Of a DNA stretch of 64,000 nucleotides, positions 41,970 through 52,180 are shown one piece after another. Source of the stretch: Gracilaria gracilis (lineage: Eukaryota > Rhodophyta > Florideophyceae > Gracilariales > Gracilariaceae). Both the position numbers and the translations under genes were made by a program. Every line of letters starts with the position of its first letter. The stretch's first letter is position 1. The DNA lies in assembly GCA_030374805.1 (NCBI GenBank), contig JARGSG010000037.1, positions 372,001 to 436,000 on the forward strand. The letters run 5' to 3'. The notes beneath the pieces were generated by a model, which searched no databases, was not told the origin of the DNA, and was given only the letters and a program-made list of their open reading frames with translations.

Positions 41970-42545
41970 GGTGACAAGAAAAAGAAGGGCCGCAAGAACG
42001 ATGACGATAACGACGATGACGACGATGAAAAGAAAAAGAAGGGCCGCAAGAACGATGACGATAACGACGATGACGACGATGACAAGAAAAAGAAGGGCCG
42101 CAAGAACGATGATGGCGACGATGATGACGACGATGACAAGAGAAACAAAGGCCGCAAGAACGATGATGATGACGACGATGAAGAACACGATAAGAAAAAG
42201 AAGGGCCGCGTACCACTCCCGAAGGATGACGATGATAGCAACAAGAGTAACACCGACATCGATTACGGTTTGAGCGGACAAAACGATGACGCTAAGGCCG
42301 ATGAATTCTGTGCGTGCCAACTCACCACCCAAAAAGGCGGTGAGTGTTACGACATGGAAGATCCTGGTGCAACCAGCGGGCGATGCAAGCCGCGTACATG
42401 TGAGCCCAAGTTCGAATGCGTGGCATCAAGTGAGAAGATGTGTGTCAAGCGTCGTGGAGGCAGTAGGGTGGTGATGGTCGCGCCGAACGAGTGCAAGATG
42501 GAATCTGCGGACGATGTTGAGATGTTACTTCCTTACGAAGAATGA
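41004..42545 (+). CDS. Secreted acidic-repeat protein, family member B2 (intact, 513 aa)
   Basis: Signal peptide (MNTNIRNIRTICSILFAAAA, cut near HARA); globular domain at about residues 60-225 (KFAVFGGKVKLFVNGKKQNV, NSDVVAFKCTKTGKPHQNAG, FSTRGGFSKWDTWEKKYWDT, RTVFIRFVVGGETC); about ten tandem blocks of the type KKKKGRKNDDDDDDDDDD at about residues 232-415; then an eight-cysteine C-terminal domain (FCACQLTTQKGGECYD, GRCKPRTCEPKFECVASSEK, MCVKRRGG) ending LLPYEE. The blocks are near-identical 48-60 base units (GATGACGACGATGA core), so the gene can change length by unequal crossing-over. Family A at 13438 shares all three parts at lower identity. The role is unknown; cation or polysaccharide binding outside the cell is a reasonable guess. 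Confidence 0.88.
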
Positions 42546-43736
42546 TCGCTTATGTGGCTATTCAGGATCAGAAAAGAAAATGTAGGTCCCGAAGCGAACC
42601 ATAACCGGAACAAGTAGCAAACAGTAAATGTCATTGAATAACAGAAGCGCTAAGGAAAGCATTGTGCGACGAATATACGCGCCCGTGAGATTTGGGACCT
42701 CCGTCGACTTCCTATTAATGGGCCGGGGGAGCATAGTTGTATCTGCTCCAACCTCGACACAATGATTTAGAATAGAACTTTTGCCAACTCAACAATATTC
42801 TTTCCCTTTGGGAACCCTTCCCAGGGTTCCCTGTTGTAGTAACTATATAGTTGGGGTGTGTATGTGTGTATGTGTGTGTGCATTGAATCGCGGTTCGGAG
42901 CAGAGACCCGGCCGTTTAGAAGCACATGTGCTCTCCGAAAATTCATGATGCCGTCTTTGTCAGCTCCACTTGATGACTTTCACATCTGCTCTGCGATCAT
43001 GGCAATAGAGTATGGTTGAGTATCTACGAGTGGGGCGAATCTCGTTTGCTTGCCCTCGCCTTGACATCTGAAGCCCCGGTTGCATCCAGGTACGACAATC
43101 GAAGTGAATCACCTCGATTGTCGTCGGAGTGACATGCCCATGCGACACGAGGGCTCAAAGGTGATTCCTTCAGGATTGAAGTCAATCTTTTGATCCCGTC
43201 GGGGCACACCCGGAGCACGGATGCTGTGCGACATGCGAACTTCGCATTGCGAAGGTAACGTTCAACGTTACCGTTGGTAGCGAACGTTAACCTTAGGGGG
43301 GGCTTTGTGCAATTCTCTGTTCCCACCATTACGTGTGATTCCGATTCCGTCGATTTTCGCGCCAATTTGTAAGAGGTTAGATAGGGGCAGGCGCAAAATC
43401 TTTGATCAGAGTTACGGGCTCGTTTCGCCTTCGTTGCGTTCTCTCCTTCTACGGATCTATACATTACCTTCTCTCCTGCTCTCACTTGCGGGTGAGAAGG
43501 TTAAAGGTTTGCGGAACGCTAAGAGGGCTAGCGTTTCCCTTACCGTTTGCCTTTGTATGCCATGCTACAAGTTGAGCACAGGTTCCGATGAACGCTGTAT
43601 GACATCACCAACTGGATTACTCCACGCGTCCGGTATCGGCTTTGTCCATGCGATGATGGCATTCAATCCCGAAGAAAACGAGCATGCTTCCTAGTCGCAC
43701 CCTTTCTGCGTCTCGTGCCAACGTCATGTTCACATC
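42546..43736. other. Spacer between the acidic-repeat gene and the TIR-like gene
   Basis: About 1.2 kb homologous in part to 32715-33776. It has a TGTGTATG repeat at about 42857-42880 and a palindromic GTAACGTTCAACGTTAC at 43255-43271. ORFs on both strands look like chance. It should hold the promoter of the TIR-like gene; no clear TATA box was found. Confidence 0.45.
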
Positions 43737-45299
43737 ATGTTAAGGAACCCGAACCGAAACGCTATCCAAAACACTATGCCAAACTCCCCCTTCATCCCTT
43801 CGGCGGCCGGCTTGCGCAACGAGCACAAGAGGGCGTTTGAGTTCATGTTGTGGCGGAACGCAAACCGCCCCATCTCCGTCTACGCAGCACAACTCGGGAA
43901 AACTGAAGTTCGCGAAAACCAGAGGGAGGATGATCCCTTAGTGAACGTGTACCCGTTAACAGATCAGCTGGCGGCGGTGCGCAAGATAAAGCAGGACTTG
44001 CGCGCGCATCTGCGCGACGCGCTAACAGGCCGTGCAGGCCGGTCGCTGCGCGACGGGTCCTTCTCGTCGCTTGTCTCGCGGCAGCGCATTCCGGTGGTGC
44101 TGCTTGTACTTTTCTGGGAGCTACTCGCTCCGGTATTGATCGTGCTTTTATATCTCGGACTGAGTTTCTGGCACGTCTGCGTTTGGCTCGGTGCGCGCGT
44201 CCCAATGCTTTCGTTCGTGGCGTTCAACAGTACCACCCACTTGATATACGGCCAGGAGTCCCTCCAGCCAGGGGAAAACGGCTATTCTCGCGTCTTTCGC
44301 GGTGGCAGCGATGTCAGTATGGAAGAGCTGGAAGAGGAACTGTTGTCGCGGAACACGACAGATGTTGTGGAGACAACATTCAGAGAGCCCATAACCATTT
44401 GTGTGTCTTACGAGCACTATGCGGCGAAGGACGGCCGTAGAATCTGTCGCGAGGACTTACTTGCGTTGGTCATGTTCATTAAGCAGACTGGGTCCTGTCG
44501 TTTGCGATTTTGGATCGATTCTAAGCTGCCAACGACGAATGACAGTTCGTTCGAGCGGTGGGTTGGGCGCGGGGTCTCGCCATATGGTCGGTATGTTGCG
44601 TTCTTGTGCCCGAGTGCGGTAAGAGAGCGCGACGATTCGTTCTGGCTCTGCAACGAGTTCCATTTCGCGATTTCTGGGAAGGGGGTGATCTATTTGAAGG
44701 AGGGGGAGTTGTTCTACGAGTTGAGATATGGGTACGAGCTTAATTTGTTTCATCGGCTGTTGCAAATTGTGACTGGTACAGCGTCGGACTGGGCAATGGT
44801 GCGAATGGAGGATCAGAGAAAGGCGGTGAGATGGGCCATGTGCTGTTTAAGTGCGACGAAAGCTGCTGGACCTTTAAGCATGTCACCAATGATTGACTGC
44901 CTAGCGATTGAGGAAGGGCCGATTCCGGCTGAAATCGCTATTTCGGGCAAGATTGGGCGGGTTGTGGAGAAGTTTGGAGAGCAGCGGTTGCCAGTTGTAC
45001 GTGGAAGAAGTTGGAACAAAGAAAATCCATTGTTGTTGAAAGGACAGCCTGCTGTAGACGAAAGAGCATGTTTTTGGCTTGGGCTTATAGATGATGATCC
45101 GAAGAAATTGTATTTTGTCAAAAGCTTTAATGTACTGGTACCTGTGACAAAGATTGTGGTATTGGAGGTTTGGTTGCACAAACCTTTTTGCCCCTTTGGG
45201 CAAAATGTGGTAGTCAGCAAAGTTTTGATAAAGGTAAGGTGGGTTGTTTTGAAGAGGGCCAGGTTTGTAACGCTTCCATGGCTTTGCGATTGGGAATAA
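43737..45299 (+). CDS. Membrane-anchored protein with TIR-like pattern, 520 aa
   Basis: Not a family I recognise with certainty. ATG at 43737. Residues 1-117 are soluble and basic; residues about 118-165 are strongly hydrophobic, one or two membrane spans (IPVVLLVLFWELLAPVLIVL then LYLGLSFWHVCVWLGARVPM). Residues about 217-322 follow the order of a TIR domain: strand ITICVSYEHY, helix REDLLALVMFIKQTG, strand CRLRFWIDSKLP, helix FERWVGRGV, strand GRYVAFLCPSAV, then SFWLCNEF, which resembles the S-x-W-C-x-x-E helix where TIR NADases carry the catalytic Glu (here Glu307), and GVIYLKEG. A C-terminal region of about 200 residues is unassigned. Decayed copies lie at 33777 and 52180. A receptor or NADase role is a hypothesis; the ORF itself is well supported. 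Confidence 0.75.
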   Translation: MLRNPNRNAIQNTMPNSPFIPSAAGLRNEHKRAFEFMLWRNANRPISVYAAQLGKTEVRENQREDDPLVNVYPLTDQLAAVRKIKQDLRAHLRDALTGRAGRSLRDGSFSSLVSRQRIPVVLLVLFWELLAPVLIVLLYLGLSFWHVCVWLGARVPMLSFVAFNSTTHLIYGQESLQPGENGYSRVFRGGSDVSMEELEEELLSRNTTDVVETTFREPITICVSYEHYAAKDGRRICREDLLALVMFIKQTGSCRLRFWIDSKLPTTNDSSFERWVGRGVSPYGRYVAFLCPSAVRERDDSFWLCNEFHFAISGKGVIYLKEGELFYELRYGYELNLFHRLLQIVTGTASDWAMVRMEDQRKAVRWAMCCLSATKAAGPLSMSPMIDCLAIEEGPIPAEIAISGKIGRVVEKFGEQRLPVVRGRSWNKENPLLLKGQPAVDERACFWLGLIDDDPKKLYFVKSFNVLVPVTKIVVLEVWLHKPFCPFGQNVVVSKVLIKVRWVVLKRARFVTLPWLCDWE

Positions 45300-45404
45300 G
45301 CTGCTTATACGGACATGAGTGCTTTTCACGACAAGCACAACTTTTGTGATGATTACAACGATGAAAACGGAACCCAGATCATCCTGTGTTCAAGTTAACT
45401 ACTG

Positions 45405-45800
45405 GTTGACGCCATCAAAGAAAGCAGAAATGTTGACTATTGAGGTAATGAAGCAAATACAAAGTTTGGAGAACATGTTTCCCATTGAATTTGACCACTT
45501 TCAGTTGTATGCTCTGTGAACATTGTGTGATGAGAGAAGGGTTGTAATATCTGCTCCGACAGACACTGGCAAGACGTCATCGAAAATAGTTCATTCCATC
45601 TTGCTCTTTGCAGGAGAATGAGAATGTTTTATTTTACACTATGCCGTTGAAGGCGCTCTCCAAACAGAAGTTTTATGACTTCAAAAAGAAATTGGCCAAC
45701 ACAAAGTTGGTCTATTCACTATTGATCTCACTTTTAACAGGGATGCAGATATTGTAATCATGCCGACTGGAGTTCAGAAACTACAATTTCGACTCAATAC
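45405..45800 (+). pseudogene. Decayed fragment of an ISE2-like helicase gene
   Basis: About 400 bases aligning with 62005-62350 of the helicase gene in this window. Seen are MFPIEFDHFQLYAL against VFPFELDRFQLEAL, SAPTDTGKTSS against the Walker A SAPTGAGKT, and the shared DNA words CCGTTGAAGGCGCTCTCCAA and AACAGGGATGCAGATATTGT. It carries a TGA after QLYAL (45517-45519) and several indels. Only the N-terminal part up to motif Ib is present, so it is a truncated duplicate. Confidence 0.88.
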
Positions 45801-46336
45801 CTTTCTGCACCGCAGGAAAATATCACCCAGACAGGTAACCAAAGATTGCGTTGATATTCATTAGGTAACCGGACCTTTCTTTGCTTCAAATATCCATAAG
45901 AGAACCAAGTTTGCTTCCTGCGGCGAAGAAAGACTTTCTCGTTTTGAGTTAGCTTTACGCCATTGCCTTAGGTTTTACCGGTGTTCTGCTGAAAGTGTTG
46001 TACCCCTTATCATAATGCTCAACGCAGAAACAAAGTGAATGTTGACCGAAAGCATGAACAATCAGCAACGTAGGAGAATGGGGAAAAAAGAACTACTTGC
46101 ACTACAAGAAAGAACGTGTCATGCTGAAAACAGACAGACTAGCGTACAGCCGAGACAGTTGCGCCCCGCTTCAAGGCGCGCCTCGTGTCTGAAAGACCTT
46201 ACAATACCCACAACAGACACCAGAGATGGTGCGTCGAGCTTGAAGTAGTTGATAAGTATAAGATAGAACTCAATGTATGGCAATACACGTCTCGTAGAAC
46301 CGTTCGCGAGTCTCCTTAAAATCCACAAGACGACAA

Positions 46337-46829
46337 AAGCTAACCGGGGCCGTCACCCCCCGGCGCTTTTTCGGGTCCGAGGGCGATCAACTCCCCGGAC
46401 CACGGGACTGGGGTCACCACTGCCCATCCCCCTTCTGGTGGCAGCCACATCCCCAGGGACTCAGCGCTTCCATTTCCAGGATCGGTTGAGGCCCTTCCCA
46501 GTAGCCGCCCTGCCCACCACCCCCAGGCCACGACTACGGGGCCGAGCCCGCCCCGTCCGGGTTCTGGGGGCCCGTGTTTCCCCAGATACCCCTTCCGGAC
46601 CCGAGCCCAGGGTATTGGATATACTCCGAGAGTGGGGCATGACTTCCCACTGTCGCGAGCCTACATGTTATCCCCCCAGGCCCCGGCCCAGGTGTACCCG
46701 CCCCTATCCCACTTTGACCATTTTGTTTTGTGTTCGTTTCCGGAATTGAACTCGGAGCTTCTCGGTTGAACATGCAATTGAATGCGACTGCGCCACGAGC
46801 ACCGGGTCATCACCCCCGGCACTGAGAGG
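46337..46829 (-). mobile_element. tRNA-derived SINE-like element, copy 2
   Basis: Near-identical to 34024-34516. A box TGGCGCAGTCGC at 46784-46795 and B box GAGTTCAATTCC at 46742-46753 on the minus strand. Both copies sit at the matching place of the duplicated units and share the 3' end GGTTAGCTTTTGTCG. The next upstream sequence differs because unit 1 lost about 240 bases there. Confidence 0.6.
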
Positions 46830-47200
46830 AGTGTTGTAAGTGGCGCAATTTATACTGTACATTTGCTGTAAAGTTACGGAGCGAGACCAAGATAAGCAGT
46901 TTTTTTTTTCTGGGGATGCATGGAGCCAATTTATGCCCGAGTCCAGTCCAGTCAGTAATGAAGTGCGCAGTCAACGACTTTTCAAAATCGAACTGCACAC
47001 CGACACCGTGGTGTTGACCTTTTCTACGATCATTGTTTTTAATTCAAGTGCCGTGTTCCAGGTAAGACGTTTGTGGTCAATACGTAATGCAAGCGTCGCG
47101 GATCATCTGGTGTGACGTGAAGCTCTGTGCCCGAAGGCGTGTTTTTCTGCGTAGCAATTGAAGAGAGACATTTTGTTATTGAGAGGATGTCGCCAGGGCA

Positions 47201-47715
47201 CTATCTCAAGACCTCAGCATTGGACAGGTGAAGGTAACCCTTTAACTTAATCTGCACATTTGCGCATGGCAAGATGCCACTGTGGGCTTTTGCTGACAGC
47301 AAAGCAAGATTGCACATTTCAATTCCCATGAAATAATTGGTGGCGCCAGTGTTCCGGGTGGAAACCCTTCTCCGTACATGCGTAATCTGCGCTAGCGAAT
47401 CGTTCGAATCGACCACACGGTCAAGTAAGAGCGAATCTCCATCTTCCTTCAGTAGGTATTGTCGAGCATCCAGTCACAGCTCAACAACGTACATCTCTTA
47501 GACCAAAACACCGCAACTTCCTCGTCTGTTGGGTTGAACAGAGAAGGTTGTATCACTGCGGATGGACCCACGAGTGCGGAGCATGATCTCCGACGGCTGG
47601 GCATCTTGAACGCGCCTGAACCAGATTGTTCAAGTTTTGTGGATGATTTTCATGCTATCGGAGAACATGAAGCATACACAGATGAGGCGACGACCACAAT
47701 CACAATCAGCAGCAT
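47201..47715 (-). pseudogene. Minus-strand remnant of a secreted protein gene, unit 2
   Basis: ATG at 47713-47715 opens MLLIVIVVVASSVYASCSPI and stops after 21 codons; beyond that stop the same frame continues for more than 60 codons to DWMLDNTY. The ORF at 47201-47416 holds the conserved ILPCANVQI block. See the paralog at 34783-35335. Confidence 0.4.
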
Positions 47716-48639
47716 GTTGCTGTTGTTGCTGCTGTTCAACCCGTGCATCCTCAAGGTTTTATGAATATATGAGACTCCATTGAATTATCCACGGGAGACT
47801 CTTACGAACTGCTTTTCTCTAACACAGAGGCAAGTTTTCCACACTAGATCCGACTGCAGCAGTATGTGCCCACGCATAAAGGTGCGCAATTTGTACCCAT
47901 CTTGGTATGACCTGTACAATTTACAATCAAGAGTGTTCGCAGTCACCGCGAAGGCTTACTTCATAACCTCACATGGGTTGTTTTGAACTGAATCTTGAAC
48001 CATAGCATACACATTCATAGCGGGATGTGTTAGAGACATAACTGAAACAATTGCGGTGGGAGCTATTGCGCGGTGCCAACGACTACGGATGCAAATTGCT
48101 TTTCAAATCTCCCTTTCTCTTTGCAATCTATCAAGGCGCTTCTGCATCTCAACGAGGATTGTGCTACGCCTCCTGTAGAGCATTACTGTGAACCGTTTCC
48201 GCCATTTGGTCTCCATTTCTATTTCAAAGAAAGCAGAAGATCGTTCTTGTCAGACTTAGATAACTCGATATCCAGAAGCAGTTCAAGACTATTTTATGAA
48301 TCTGCCCTGCAAATCTTTGCAGAATCATTGTGTTGGTTTTAGCGAACCGCATGGTCCTTTACAGGCAGCCTGATGCTTCTTTTGTTCTATTTCTTGCAGA
48401 ATCCAGATTACCCCGCCCTCTTGATAGCGTGAGAAAAATATGTAGACACAGCTGATATTTACTCGTAGGCAAGGAATCTGTTTCAGTCAAACGCGCTTTT
48501 GCCGCCATCAAACGTTTTGCCGCCGATTTGTGGGTAAATAGGAGTAGTCTGATTACTTCTGAACGCCGAGCCAAGACCCGGTTTTCTACCTTCTCCACAG
48601 GAGAACGTTTTGGTCGTCTAGCATGGTCGGTTTTCATCC

Positions 48640-49190
48640 CTTCGTGGAGTGGAATTTTATATCAAGAATTGGTTATCAGATTTCTAATGAAGTTAATATG
48701 TTGTGCTTCTACGTTTGTCTCGTATTGCAACATCCAAAAGAAAGACCGACTTGAGGTTGAGGAATTTGCGGAGACAAGAGCTGGGCTTTAAACATTTGAA
48801 GAACTTAAGTTCTAATTGACGCGTCTTCCTGATCTTCAAAATCTCAAGTCATTCATCCCCGTCACAACTGCTTTCACAAGGTATTGCGCAATCCCATAAC
48901 ACAGTCAGAACTATCACCATATCCCACAGTAGCTGAACATAATCGTCTTCAAATCGGTCTTTTTGGACGCCTTATTTGTTCCACATGGTTGAAACCCCAA
49001 TGGTGCAGTTGAAAACCAGACACTTTCCTTAATCCGGAAACAGGACACACAAAGACTATTAACCCTGTACGATATTGAGAATACTTTCTGCTTTGGGCAT
49101 TCCTAGTAAGCAGCTAAGCTAGGGAACAACTATGGCCGTGGTGAGCCAAGGCATCACATGGTACCCTGGTATGTGACATGCTGTTCACAG
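48640..49190. other. Junction between units 2 and 3, nothing seen
   Basis: About 550 bases without a supported gene. Similarity to unit 1 ends near 48.64 kb and that to the transcription-unit promoter begins near 49.19 kb. Confidence 0.4.
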
Positions 49191-49397
49191 AATAAAAAGA
49201 CCGTGACCCATCAACGACTCACTTATCACTTCTCATGTTGAATTGAGAACGTGTCAACCAAATGCAACCCTCTCCATTCTCGCGGTTCCGCCAGTGTTTG
49301 TTTGCCACGAACAACAAACTCACTCAATCAGGCCGGAATAATCTGCATTAGCAGAGAGTCTCACTGAGACGAAAACAAGAGAGGGCGGCCAGAACAG

Positions 49398-50150
49398 TAT
49401 AAAAGGAAGGAAGAGCGTTGGCAATCAGTCCCCTTGACTTCAAACTATCACCAACATTTGGCTCTCAACGCACCGTCACTATCATCTGCTTTCATCCATG
49501 CAGCCATCAACCACTCAACCATCGACCATCAACTATCAACTATCAACCCTCAAAAGAACATATATCAACTATCAAAAGAAAACAGACAAAACAGACATGA
49601 ACTACCACAAAAAACAAACATCAGCCATCAACTATCTACCCGTACAATCAGATGCAAGCTAACAACTATACTTTCAACCGTCACATCTTTCTTAATTCCT
49701 TCCCTTCAAATTCTGTTCGTTTTTCATGTATGTCACAGTTTCCTTTCTCGCTCTCGCGCGCTACTTTCCACACTGTTCGGGACTAACCAAGCCATCTCTT
49801 TTCTTTGCTTTCTCTTCTTCACCTATCGCTTTGGATCTTGTTTCATCACAGTTCCTTTCTACAAACGTGCGGGGCATTGGGAAGTTTACCTTCCACGGGG
49901 CACGGGGGCCTCTTCTCCGGGGAGCGGGTCCGAGGGGGAAGTTCTTAATTGAACAGAGCGAGGAGGGGAGGCCTTTCAACCTGAGGTTTTAGAGGCGATA
50001 GTGTGCGGGGATGCTGAAAATGTTCCTCCATGAGGAAGTATTTCAGGGGGTGCACGGGATGCCCTCTTCTCTGGGGTTGGTGAAGCCGCTTCACACCAAA
50101 TCCTCAACTCGACGGATCCTCCTCCTTCCGTCCTGCTAGTGAATAGAAGG
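49398..50150 (+). ncRNA. Spliced transcription unit, copy 3
   Basis: TATAAAAGG at 49398-49406. The leader has a different repeat (CAACCATCGACCATCAACTA), so exon 1 has diverged. Intron 49728-49851 (124 nt, donor GTATGT, CTAAC in GGACTAACC, acceptor ATCACAG). Exon 2 is conserved (frame GKFTFHGARGPLLRGAGPRG to PFNLRF), but its 3' part is cut by a deletion after GTGCCC-type sequence near 50082. Confidence 0.5.
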
Positions 50151-50692
50151 TTGTACGGCCTATTCACAAACGAGCATTGAACTCGAAACCCTGAGCAGAT
50201 AGGCTACAGAGGTAGCTCGCTTTCTGTTTTCGTTCCGGAAAGGGTACGCCACTAAGCGTCTCTATAGCTTAGATTAACGGTCTAATGCCGTACAATGGGG
50301 TTTGAGATCTTTTGACAGGACTTACGGTACTTGTACATGTACATTGAGGACATCAGGCTTGTGCTCAGGCGATAAACTCATAATTTGCTCTTGTTGTGAA
50401 CCATTATTGACTCTAGAGCACCATATCACACGCACCGCTAAGCAGAGATGACAACAGGTATATCAAAAGAACTCAACACTCCTGGGTGGGGAAATCTTAC
50501 TTCGAAGTTAAGTAGACGTGATGCTCTTGATGTTCCTGATAGCTGCGACCCAATTTCCGTTTTGCGGAACATAATTAGGGGATTCATTCAACCCAAAACA
50601 CAAGCAAAAAGGCCCCAACTCCCTCATCGGCTCTCTCTCTTTCTTCGTTCCCAGCAGTAACCAAAACACAGAGGAAGGACTATGATTATGAG

Positions 50693-51062
50693 GACAATGA
50701 TAACAAGCCCTATGGGCGCGTATCACACCCGAAGAACAAGGGTGATAGCAACAAGAGTAACACTGACAGAGATTTATGCTTTGATCGGACATAATGATGA
50801 CGCCAAGGCTGTTGAATTCTGCGCGTGACGACTCACCACTCGAGAAGGTGGTGGGTGTTACGACATGGATGATCCCGGCGCAACCAGAGGACGATGTAAA
50901 CCGCGTACATGTGAACCCAAGTTCGAATACGGGGCATCAAGTGAGAAGATGCGTGTCAAGCGTTGTGGAGGCAGTAAGGGGGTGATGGTGTCGCCGAACG
51001 AGTGCAGGATAGAATCCGCGGACGTTGTTGAGACGTTGCTCTGTTACGAAGGACGTTCATGA
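50693..51062 (+). pseudogene. C-terminal remnant of an acidic-repeat gene
   Basis: Begins in a degraded Asp-rich stretch and continues through the eight-cysteine domain: TTRE-GGGCYDMDDPGATRGR, CKPRTCEPKFEYGASSEKM and RVKRCGGSKGVMVSPNECR. Stops occur in CGCGTGACGAC near 50822, and several conserved cysteines are changed (ECVAS to EYGAS, CVKRR to RVKRC). The 5' two thirds of the gene are absent. Confidence 0.85.
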
Positions 51063-52180
51063 GGTTTGAAGACGTGGTAGTAGAGAATATCAGCGTGTGA
51101 GAGGTGTGAAACCTCTTGAATTCCACACAGTGAACCGTGGGAGCTTGTCATCAAGAGTGAAGGAATTCCAGCTGCGACCCTAATGCCTTTACCGGTATGA
51201 GCGTCGGCGATCATCGAGATGATTTGTTTTCCTCTTGATACCCTTCACTACTAGTGGGCACTGATTTAAGAGTAAGGGCAGAGATTCAGCCAGGGAGTAG
51301 CTCTACCTGTACCATTGGTACCAACGGTAGCCGCAAGCGCAAATCTAATCCATGTGCAGCGCGTTATCTTCTTCGTCGAGTCTACGAGCGCAATCATTTT
51401 CTACAAGGGTATTACTGAGCGCTATACAGAGTATTTCCCAAAAAGCCTTTCGTCTCCAGACAGAATCAAAACAAAACCGCGCCGAGGTATTTAATACCCT
51501 TGGGTACCGTCGGTACCAACGGTACAGTAGCGTTTCCCCTGAAGTACAACGTTGCCGTACAGTCGATGAATGTCCATTGCGTTTCCAACAGGCGGAGTCG
51601 AAGTATCTGGAGGCAAGAAGACGGTATGTGCCACGGGCCGTTCCACATTTCGTTGAGTTTGGTGAGTGAACCGGTTTACAAGCGACGAACCATTAGATCC
51701 TTGAGGGACGTTGAGGGCACTAGCTACTCGCCTTCTCGCGGTGTGCCTGTCTCCATAACCCCGCGCAATACCGGGGGGAGCGAAACGAGTAAGCAAATGG
51801 GACTCCTACGGAGGCCAAAAACCATGACGGGCCGTTACGGGTTTTGGCCTTCTTTAAGAGAGAGAATTACCTTTAGATACAAACATCAATAGATAGTTCT
51901 TCGGCCGCCTCGGAATCAGGGGCGGCTGACCACAGTAAAGAAGAAGAAGAAGAAGAGGGACGTTGAATTGAAGTTTTGGCTTCCAACTGCATAACTCATG
52001 TTGCCCAGCGGAATAACGAGAGGGTATTGATAATTGATGGGCAGCCACGCAGCAGAGCGCAATTTCTCTTACGTCGGCGTGATGCTTTTGCATGTTGTGA
52101 ACACTAACTATTACTTCTCGTCAAAACAACCCTTATTCGAACACGGTGTTGGCCTTCTTCGACGGGTTGGAGATCATAAC
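51063..52180. other. Spacer in unit 3, no supported gene
   Basis: About 1.1 kb corresponding to the 42.55-43.74 kb spacer. Contains GGTACC-rich inverted motifs (GGTACCGTCGGTACC at 51504-51518) and a (GAA)6 run at about 51940-51957. ORFs on both strands are short and unrelated to known families. Confidence 0.4.

Larger units (their letters stand above)
37000..48640 (+). repeat. Accessory array unit 2 (mostly intact copy)
   Basis: Tandem partner of 27.4-36.3 kb in the same orientation, with the same element order. Here the 74-aa peptide gene, the Cys-rich family B gene, the acidic-repeat gene and the TIR-like gene are all open. It is longer than unit 1 chiefly because it keeps the TIR-like gene and a helicase pseudogene fragment (43.74-46.0 kb). 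Ends are approximate. Confidence 0.8.

Noticed and set aside
50480-50530. Possible 5S rRNA fragment (CGAAGTTAAG at 50513-50522, CTGGGTGGGG nearby)
   Set aside because: Only about 12 bases fit, the order of the two blocks is wrong for 5S rRNA and the ends do not pair.
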